NCBI GenBank assembly: GCA_900552555.1
Contig: URZW01000032.1
Coordinates: 1-12,622, forward strand
DNA length: 12,622 nucleotides
Reading direction: 5' to 3'
Origin: an uncultured Clostridium sp.
GTDB lineage: Bacteria; Bacillota; Clostridia; TANB77; CAG-508
Under the pieces are notes generated by a model. It made no database searches, was not told the DNA's origin, and was given only the letters and a program-made list of their open reading frames with translations. This document shows positions 1 to 6,033 of this stretch, in pieces (position 1 is the first letter of the stretch; the number at the start of each line of letters is the position of its first letter). Made by a program: the position numbers and the translations under genes.

Positions 1-158
1 TACACATTACCTACTTTCTATTGAGTTGAAGTAACGTCATCTAGATTTATTACAAGTAGATTATAACATGTATGTACTTAATATTTGTCTCACAAATGTC
101 TCATTTCTTATACTTATTTTATCTTTCTCTTTTTCTTCTTTCAATGGACATTTAGTCC

Positions 159-189
159 AAAAAAATATGAGGTTCATTTGAACCTCATA
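159..189 (-). terminator. Intrinsic terminator of the truncated flavoprotein gene
   Basis: An 11-bp perfect inverted repeat (arms 166-176 and 179-189, TATGAGGTTCA and its complement) is followed on the minus strand by seven T (165-159). It begins 8 bp past the stop codon of the oxidoreductase reading frame, as expected for a rho-independent terminator. The 158 bp beyond it to the window edge show no gene. Confidence 0.9.
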
Positions 190-196
190 GGAAATA

Positions 197-1609
197 TTAT
201 AATCCGTTAATTACACGATATGCTTCTGCTGTTGCATCTAATATTCTTCTAGGAGAAGCAGCATCTCCTACAACTTTTACATCATATTTTTTAGATAATT
301 CTTCTGCAAGTTCATTTCTTGATTTATATCCAGCAGCAATAACAACATAATCACATGGAACAGTTGTATTTGATAAAACAACTTCGTGATTTTTAATTTC
401 TTTTACTGTTTCACTTGTTTTTACATCTACTTGATACTCAGCAAGTTTTGCAAACATATGTCCAATAAATGTAGCTCCAATACCATCAGCAATATTATCT
501 TTCATTTCTACTAATGTAACATGAGCTCCCTGATTTCCTAAATACTTACAAGTTTCAGTTCCTACTAAGCCGCCACCAATAACGACAACATTTCCTTTTA
601 ATTCTTTTTGATTTTCTAGTACATCTTCTGCTTGTAAAACAAATTCTTGTTCAATTCCTTGAATTGGTGGAATAATTTGTGTAGAACCAGTTGCTAGAAT
701 AATTGTATCAGCAGCAAATTCATCATCAGCTTTTACTTCTTTATTGATAACTTCAATATTATATTTTTTCATTTGAGATACTAAATAACGATCGAACATC
801 ATAAATGTATCTTTTTCAGGTGGTGTAGATAGTGCTTTAAATTTTCCACCTAATTCACCTTTTTCATAAACAGTAACTTTCATACCTCTTTGAGCAGCTG
901 TAATTGCTGCTTCCATTCCGGCAGGACCAGCACCAATAATTACTACTTTTTTATCAGATTTTCCTTTTAACTTACAAGTTAACTCTTCACCAGCTACAGG
1001 ATTGACCATACAATGTGCAGGCATTCCTCCAAGTACACGATCAATACATCCTTGGTTACATGCAATACAATAACGAATATTATCATAATCATGTGCTTTA
1101 ATTTTATCTATTAATAATGAATCAGCAATTAAACCTCTACCAATAGCAACAATATCTGCTTCATCATTTTCAACAACATTTTCAATTAAATGTGCATCAT
1201 TTAATCTTACTGCAACAATAACAGGAATATCAATTTCTGCTTTTAATTCTTTAGCAAAAGGTATAATAAATCCTTGAGGAATAAACATTGGTTGAATTGC
1301 ATATTCAACAGCATCATAGCATCCTGCTGATAAAGAAATAGAAGCTACACCCATTTCTTTAGCTATATGACAAACTGTTTTTACCTCTTCAAATTTCATT
1401 CCATCGTCTACATATTCATCAACACTTACACGAATTTGTACAGGCACTTCTCCATTAACTTCATCAATAACAGTTTTTAAAACATCCATTGGATATTTGA
1501 TTCTATTTTCAAAACTTCCACCATATTCATCTGTTCGATGATTTGTATGAGTTGACATAAATGAATGTAATAAATATCCATGAGCAAAATGTACTTCTAC
1601 AATATCACA
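197..1609 (-). pseudogene. Truncated NADH:flavin oxidoreductase / 2,4-dienoyl-CoA reductase-like protein (Old Yellow Enzyme family)
   Basis: Intact family members (about 640-670 aa) reduce enoyl-type substrates with FMN, a 4Fe-4S cluster, FAD and NAD(P)H. From the first internal ATG (1558) 453 aa remain: the rear of the TIM barrel (NHRTDEYGGSFENR, residues 6-19), iron-sulfur cysteines C164, C167, C171 and C183, one dinucleotide-binding fold (GAGPAG, 209-214) and a second (GGGLVG, 328-333). The frame continues upstream of that ATG as typical family sequence (DIVEVHFAHGYLLHSFMS) to codon 1607-1609, then meets a stop at 1610-1612, beyond which no family sequence can be read. Roughly the first 150-170 residues, with much of the FMN site, are missing. 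No SD precedes the ATG at 1558, so I infer a decayed 5'-truncated gene. A functional short form is possible but unlikely. Confidence 0.85.
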
Positions 1610-1612
1610 CTA

Positions 1613-1834
1613 TTTATTTGGTACTATAAGAAACAATAAGAAGCAGATAAAAATACATTCTTACTAATAGTCAGGATTTTAGATGGTCAAGCACATCGGC
1701 AGGATTAATAAGCTTAAGCATAGTGATTGCTCAAGAGTATTGAAATTGATAATCATGATAAATTGGAATATAACCTCTTATAAAAAGTACATCCGCATTA
1801 TAATCATGCTTGTATTCTGCTAAAAAATATATTA
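1613..1834 (-). other. Intergenic junction region with broken peptide-like reading frame
   Basis: This stretch lies between the broken flavoprotein gene and the stop of the downstream RT gene. One minus-strand frame reads protein-like: about 29 residues beginning AEYKHDYNADVLFIRGYIPI (from about 1821), a TGA, then AITMLKLINPADVLDHLKS and another stop. No start or SD accompanies it. It may be the eroded C-terminus of a gene lost at the junction, but I do not recognise the family, and chance open sequence cannot be excluded. Confidence 0.3.
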
Positions 1835-3817
1835 TTAATAATCAAATATGTCAAATGTTTCATTTTCTTGTTTGTTATTAAAAATTGTTCTATTGAATGT
1901 TTTAAATTTTATATTTTTGAAAAACATCTTTTTATCCAATTCCCAATTTATAAATTTTTCACCATTATATTCTAGAAAAAATTTACATATTTCTAATTTT
2001 GATTGTTCAGATTGCTTATTAGATAAAATTGTACTCATGTATTTTACAATAAAATCTTCCATATTTTTATTAATACCTTGTGATAAATATTTACATTTAT
2101 AGAAAATAAAAATCCACCAAATATCTTTATTTAAAAAAATATTTTTCCCCTGTGAATCTAGGTCATCACTATCAACTATATTATAAAATATATTTAATTT
2201 ACTTTGAATTAAATCCTCTATTTCCTGTTTTAAACCTAATTTTTCTTTACAAATAAAATGATCATATAAAAACAAAATTGCATAGTATAGCGGATTCATT
2301 TCTTTTCGTATTTCATATAAAATGTATTCTTCTGATTTTGAACCTATATCTATATCGTACATTATTAATAATAAAATCAAGTTTGAAACATCTGCTAAAT
2401 TTGAATTTTGTATAATAAAACTATATCTTTTCATTATTTTATAAAGGACACTTTTATTTTTTGAAAATCCTATTTCATCTTCAATAATATATATAATGCT
2501 AATAAGTTTATCAGTATTGCGGTATGTAGGAGCAAATGAATAAAAATAAAATAAGAGATCATATAAATAATAAACTGCATTTTCAAAAGCCAAATTAAAA
2601 ATAGTTTTCTTTGATTCATTTGAAATACATCCAAAAAACTTTCTATATATAAACGAAAAACAATACGATACTATTTTAACATTCATTTTCTCATCAGAAA
2701 CTATTACAGTTTGAAACATATCTTTTAATTTCGATACTGATCTTTGAGGAAGTAATCTTTGTTCTCTCAATAAATATGTATTTTCATCACTATAAGGATA
2801 AAATATAGATTTCTCTAATTCATTTAAAAATAAATTGATTTCATTTATCCACTCAGACCATATATGTGGTAATTTTCCTTTTTCTTCTTTTTCATAGTTC
2901 AGCCTAAGTTTAAAGCGATTTGAAGATTTCGCTATTTCATTAATTATTTTATCCACGTTTTCTTCCTTTTTTACAAAAACAAAAAAATCATCAACGTATC
3001 TTTTTATTTCGTAATCTAAACCATTTTGAAGTCCCTGACAATTCAAACTATACATTATATTTCTATCAACAGATTGAAATATTATTTCAGATAGAAATCT
3101 TGAAAATTCAGGGCCAACAACAATTCCATTAGTAATTGACATATTCATATTTTGTAATAATTTATCAGTTGCACTCAGAAAATGTCCCTCATCTAACCTT
3201 TTTGCTTCCTGTACATTACTAGCAATAATCCAATTAAAAGTATGTGTATAAATACTATCAAAGCATTTGCTGTAATCTAATTTTGCGAAAAATTTATATT
3301 TTCTATTTAAATCATGCCACTCGTCTGATTTATAAAAATGATCTAATTGTTGATATGGAAATCTATCATAATAGTTTCCAGCCGACTCGTTTTGTAAAAT
3401 TGCTTGGTCTGCATATTCAATAATATTATTATTCACTCTTTTAAATAACAAATTATCTCTTTTTCGGTGAGTTCTTATTGAAAAACTATCTTTTTTAAAA
3501 AAATTAAGAATTATTTTTTCATATCGCTCTAAATATAAATACACTTCCATCATTGAAAGTGGGTTAATGAACGAAATTTCTCTATATTCATTATTATCCT
3601 TTAATACAAAAATTTTCAAAGGTGCCGCATGCCAACTTGAATCGAATTTTTTTTCATCTTCATTTTTATCTCTAGATATTCTTTTCATAACTTTATTTGT
3701 TACAAGATAATTATAAAAATTTTTTAAAGTATATATTTGAGGTACTTCATTAGGTTGTAAATCAGTCAAAATTATATCTAATTGATTCCTCTTATCGTGT
3801 TTTTTGTTTTTATTCAT
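1835..3817 (-). CDS. Antiphage-type reverse transcriptase, Drt3b/UG8-like (660 aa)
   Basis: A reverse transcriptase of the UG/Abi (DRT) class. RT motifs in order: motif A LDYSKCFD (180-187, catalytic D181), motif B GIVVGPEFSR (231-240), motif C RYVDD (273-277, catalytic D276/D277). A long Ile/Phe/Lys-rich, probably helical C-terminal half follows, with no recognisable nuclease. The N-terminus has ILTDLQPNEVPQIY; E24 here could correspond to the conserved N-terminal glutamate that, as I recall, is reported to matter in Drt3b (inference). The ATG at 3817 is chosen because AGAGGAGG sits just upstream; the frame stays open to a GTG at 3886, but that GTG lies in a GT repeat without an SD. It is the last gene of the RT cassette, 126 bp after the 84-aa gene. 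In DRT3, Drt3b is reported to make one strand of a dinucleotide-repeat DNA. The RT call is certain; the subclass is moderately so. Confidence 0.85.
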   Translation of the reverse strand: MNKNKKHDKRNQLDIILTDLQPNEVPQIYTLKNFYNYLVTNKVMKRISRDKNEDEKKFDSSWHAAPLKIFVLKDNNEYREISFINPLSMMEVYLYLERYEKIILNFFKKDSFSIRTHRKRDNLLFKRVNNNIIEYADQAILQNESAGNYYDRFPYQQLDHFYKSDEWHDLNRKYKFFAKLDYSKCFDSIYTHTFNWIIASNVQEAKRLDEGHFLSATDKLLQNMNMSITNGIVVGPEFSRFLSEIIFQSVDRNIMYSLNCQGLQNGLDYEIKRYVDDFFVFVKKEENVDKIINEIAKSSNRFKLRLNYEKEEKGKLPHIWSEWINEINLFLNELEKSIFYPYSDENTYLLREQRLLPQRSVSKLKDMFQTVIVSDEKMNVKIVSYCFSFIYRKFFGCISNESKKTIFNLAFENAVYYLYDLLFYFYSFAPTYRNTDKLISIIYIIEDEIGFSKNKSVLYKIMKRYSFIIQNSNLADVSNLILLLIMYDIDIGSKSEEYILYEIRKEMNPLYYAILFLYDHFICKEKLGLKQEIEDLIQSKLNIFYNIVDSDDLDSQGKNIFLNKDIWWIFIFYKCKYLSQGINKNMEDFIVKYMSTILSNKQSEQSKLEICKFFLEYNGEKFINWELDKKMFFKNIKFKTFNRTIFNNKQENETFDIFDY

Positions 3818-3828
3818 ATACACTCCTC
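3818..3828 (-). promoter_or_regulatory. Strong ribosome binding site fixing the start of the second RT
   Basis: The minus strand reads AGAGGAGGAGTGTATATG, near-perfect complementarity to the 16S rRNA end with normal spacing. It places translation start at the ATG at 3817 and makes the 23-codon upstream extension very unlikely. Confidence 0.9.
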
Positions 3829-3846
3829 CTCTTTTATGATAATATT

Positions 3847-3961
3847 TTATTGAAGAAACTACATATACGTATAAATCTTCACACACATTATCGGTGAGTG
3901 AGTCACTGTTCCATACTCTAAGCCAAACAAATTCCAGAATTCATTATTCTGGAATTTTTAA
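3847..3961 (+). ncRNA. Candidate plus-strand small RNA with CA repeat, between the two RT genes
   Basis: On the plus strand, TTATTG (3847-3852), a 17-bp spacer and TATAAA (3870-3875) form a weak promoter-like pair, predicting a start near 3882. The sequence then carries CACACACA (3880-3887), an imperfect hairpin (TCACACAC pairing with GTGAGTGA, one A-A mismatch, loop ATTATCG) and a perfect 12-bp stem (3929-3940 and 3946-3957) followed by Ts. No plus-strand gene exists here, so a terminator pointing this way suggests an RNA gene. DRT3 is known to use an ncRNA, reported to contain an ACACAC template. The orientation opposite to the RTs is a caution: read on the minus strand the repeat is UGUGUGUG. 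This is prediction only; promoter quality is low. Confidence 0.35.
3929..3959 (+). terminator. 12-bp perfect hairpin with T-tract on the plus strand
   Basis: Arms AAATTCCAGAAT (3929-3940) and ATTCTGGAATTT (3946-3957) enclose a 5-nt loop. On the plus strand the run of T continues into 3958-3959; on the minus strand only TTTGTTTGG follows, so the plus direction is the better terminator. The 84-aa gene ends inside it: its last codons form one arm and its stop lies in the loop. It could instead be a processing or RNA-binding hairpin within the RT operon transcript. Confidence 0.55.
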
Positions 3962-4198
3962 TAAATAATTATAATATGTGACACACTCTCTATAAGTTTT
4001 GTTATGTACTTTAAATGTATTGTCAATCTTTCTTATTTTCTTACAAAGATATTCTACGCTCCAACCTATGTTAGGGTGAAAAACAATCGATTTATTATTT
4101 TTAAATACTGCCATAATACAATAACTTGGTTTACTCTTTTGGCTATTATAAAAATATAATTTATTCTTTAATGGATGATTTTTTATAATTTTCATCAC
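3944..4198 (-). CDS. Small basic protein of unknown function between the two RTs (84 aa)
   Basis: I do not recognise a family. The predicted product is Lys-rich and basic, with a strand-like segment (YCIMAVFKNNKSIVFHP, about 26-42) followed by a helix-like one (SVEYLCKKIRKID, about 47-59). There is no signal peptide or membrane helix. It starts at GTG 4198 or the adjacent ATG 4195, about 20 nt after the stop of the first RT, with only a weak SD, so coupling to the RT gene is plausible. Its last codons lie in the 12-bp hairpin at 3929-3957. It could be an RNA-binding accessory subunit of the RT pair (inference from position and charge), or a chance frame over a structured ncRNA region. Confidence 0.5.
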   Translation of the reverse strand: MMKIIKNHPLKNKLYFYNSQKSKPSYCIMAVFKNNKSIVFHPNIGWSVEYLCKKIRKIDNTFKVHNKTYRECVTYYNYLLKIPE

Positions 4199-4218
4199 AT
4201 TTTCATATGGCTGTCTTG

Positions 4219-5772
4219 TTAAAAAGTATTTTGTTTTTTCCTCAAGATCGCCATAATTTTTTTCTTAATTTCATGACTTAACAGATTATAATTTGCAGTA
4301 ATCCCTGCTACATCCCATTTAGCTATTTTATTATTCGATGCAAACACATTATAATAAACCCTTCTAGATATAAAAAATAATATTCTCTGTCTAAATAATT
4401 CAACATCTCCGTTATTTAAATATTCTAAAGTAATTTTATCGATTTCTTTTCCATATTTTTCTAATTTTTCTTCAGCAATTCCAAACTTGTACTTTTTATC
4501 ACTAAATTTAAATAAATATCCAAGATAAGTAAATTTTTTTAAATTATCATGCATATATTTTGTATAATATTTTTCCTTTTCTTCATTTAACTTTACTCTA
4601 TTTCCAAACATTTCTTTTGCAATTTCAATTATTCTTTCTCTTATCATTTCCTGTTCAACATCTTTATTAAAAATTAATAATCCATCATCCACATATCGTG
4701 CATAAAAAATAAGGCCATCTGAACTAAAAGTATATTTTATTTTCCTATCAAAATATTTTCCAGCTATTTCAACAAACACATTAGATAATGCTAATCCTTG
4801 ATAACAATATTGATTTTCATCAATATATCTTTCTAACAAATCTTTTATGTACTTTTCAAAAAAAACATCTTTAATATGATTGTTCCATATTATTTTGGCA
4901 TCAATTGTTTCAAAAAAACTTTTAAAGTCAAATTTATATACTGTATAATTTGTTAAACGCTCTATTTCTTTTATTAAACTAAACAATTCTGGCATAATTT
5001 CTGATCTATTAGGATATTTTACATTAAAAATTAAATCTAATTTTTTCTTCAAAAATTTAATAATAATATACTCCTCTGTTTCTTTGTCAACTGTATATAT
5101 TTTTCTTATTTTATCATCCTTCTTTATCTTTCTATGCTTTATAATTGGATTACCAAAATTAAAATTACTAGCCTTCTTCATCTTATAATATAATTTATTT
5201 TCATTATCTAATTTATATTGAAAATAATTGATTTCACTTGGCTCTATAGCAGTTAAATACAATACTTTTAAAAGTTCTGTTAGTTGCCTATCAGAATCAT
5301 AATATCCCCAATTTGCAATATATTGCCTATCACAATATGAATCATTGATAATATTTAAATATTCACAATTACTTTTTGCACTTTCAATTACTTTATTTAT
5401 ATAGTAATTTGTAATAGATGGATTATCATTTTTTATTTGTGTCTTCATATTTTGTACCGCACAACTATTATCATTATATATTTCATAGCAAAATAGATAC
5501 ATACTTGCAAAATAACTTCCCACCTCATCATCATATAAAGTTAAAATATGTCTTCTTAAATTTTGTATAAAATTTTCTTCATTTTTATTTTTTATATTTT
5601 CATATATTTTACTTAATTCACAATCATCATATGTTGTCTTTGCTCTTGTTGATAACTTATTAATATTCCATTTTTTTCTTTCTAATTCTTTATACAATTC
5701 TGATAAAACCATTCCTTTGACTTCTAAATTTAAACTCATCTTTCTTCCGTGAACATTCCTTTTTAATCTCAC
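4219..5772 (-). CDS. Antiphage-type reverse transcriptase, Drt3a/UG3-like (517 aa)
   Basis: RT motifs are complete: motif A KFDFKSFFE (280-288, catalytic D282), motif B QGLALSNVF (325-333), motif C RYVDD (359-363, catalytic D362/D363), then the LGYLF segment (417-421) of the motif D/E region. About 210 mostly helical N-terminal residues precede the RT core; a basic stretch (KHRKIKKDDKIRKIY, 212-226) leads into it. No maturase, integrase or nuclease domain is visible, unlike group II intron or retroelement RTs. The GTG start at 5772 is supported by GAAGGTGG 7 nt upstream; an ATG 11 codons in (5739) is the alternative. It is the first gene of the RT cassette. A second, unrelated YVDD RT just downstream suggests the two-RT DRT3 architecture, in which Drt3a copies an ncRNA template. 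RT identity is very secure; the DRT3 assignment is inference. Confidence 0.85.
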   Translation of the reverse strand: MRLKRNVHGRKMSLNLEVKGMVLSELYKELERKKWNINKLSTRAKTTYDDCELSKIYENIKNKNEENFIQNLRRHILTLYDDEVGSYFASMYLFCYEIYNDNSCAVQNMKTQIKNDNPSITNYYINKVIESAKSNCEYLNIINDSYCDRQYIANWGYYDSDRQLTELLKVLYLTAIEPSEINYFQYKLDNENKLYYKMKKASNFNFGNPIIKHRKIKKDDKIRKIYTVDKETEEYIIIKFLKKKLDLIFNVKYPNRSEIMPELFSLIKEIERLTNYTVYKFDFKSFFETIDAKIIWNNHIKDVFFEKYIKDLLERYIDENQYCYQGLALSNVFVEIAGKYFDRKIKYTFSSDGLIFYARYVDDGLLIFNKDVEQEMIRERIIEIAKEMFGNRVKLNEEKEKYYTKYMHDNLKKFTYLGYLFKFSDKKYKFGIAEEKLEKYGKEIDKITLEYLNNGDVELFRQRILFFISRRVYYNVFASNNKIAKWDVAGITANYNLLSHEIKKKIMAILRKKQNTF

Positions 5773-5802
5773 ACAAATACCACCTTCATAATTATTACAT
5801 TT

Positions 5803-5829
5803 AAAAAAAACAGATAATACATACTATCT
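5803..5829 (-). terminator. Terminator/attenuator-like hairpin in the leader of the first RT
   Basis: The minus strand reads AGATAGTATGTATTATCT: a 7-bp stem (one G-U) with a 4-nt loop (5812-5829), followed by G and eight T (5810-5803). It ends about 30 nt before the GTG start of the RT. Lying between the predicted promoter and the gene, it would release a leader RNA of about 70 nt and limit read-through. Stem stability is low because it is AT-rich. Confidence 0.55.
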
Positions 5830-5878
5830 ATTTTGTTATTTTCTCTCTCGAACAGTCTTTTATAATGCATAAGCAGTA

Positions 5879-5909
5879 ATTATAAGTATTATTCATGAAA
5901 ATCAAACAA
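5879..5909 (-). promoter_or_regulatory. Probable promoter of the RT cassette
   Basis: A perfect -10 TATAAT lies at 5884-5879 on the minus strand, predicting a start near 5872. The -35 is weak: TTGTTT (5909-5904, 19-bp spacer) or TTTGAT (5906-5901, 16-bp spacer). It is the best promoter candidate in the 261-bp gap between the ATPase gene and the first RT, implying that the RTs can be transcribed separately from the upstream pair. Confidence 0.45.
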
Positions 5910-5958
5910 CCCTGCAAACTTGTTGAGAGCCATAATAGTTGGACTGCAAAAGATAGAA
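5907..5958. other. GC-richer, hairpin-capable patch upstream of the RT promoter
   Basis: Against an AT-rich background this segment contains CAACCCTGCAAACTTG followed by TTGAGAGCC and TTGGACTGCAAAAG. On the minus strand TCAACAA can pair with TTGTTTGA (one bulge) around GTTTGCAGGG. No open frame crosses it. It could be part of an ncRNA gene, an insertion-sequence end remnant, or an operator; I cannot choose. The rest of the gap (5959-6033) shows nothing. Confidence 0.35.
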
Positions 5959-6033
5959 CAAAATTGTAACTTAATCCTTATCTTTTTTATCACGATTTTA
6001 TATTACATTTTTATCTCACATCATTATTCTAAT

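Noticed and set aside
1848..2102. Plus-strand 84-aa open frame inside the second RT gene
   Set aside because: Antisense shadow of a well-supported RT, Phe/Leu/Ile-rich as expected of complementary AT-rich coding sequence; no SD or homology.
3818..3886. Extension of the second RT to a GTG at 3886 (23 extra residues)
   Set aside because: The GTG lies in a GT repeat with no SD, while the ATG at 3817 has a near-perfect AGGAGG site; the extension is non-coding leader.
1835..5772. Retron or group II intron interpretation of the RTs
   Set aside because: No maturase or HNH domain, no group II domain V-like RNA and no recognisable msr/msd flanking pairs; two tandem RTs fit the UG/DRT class better.
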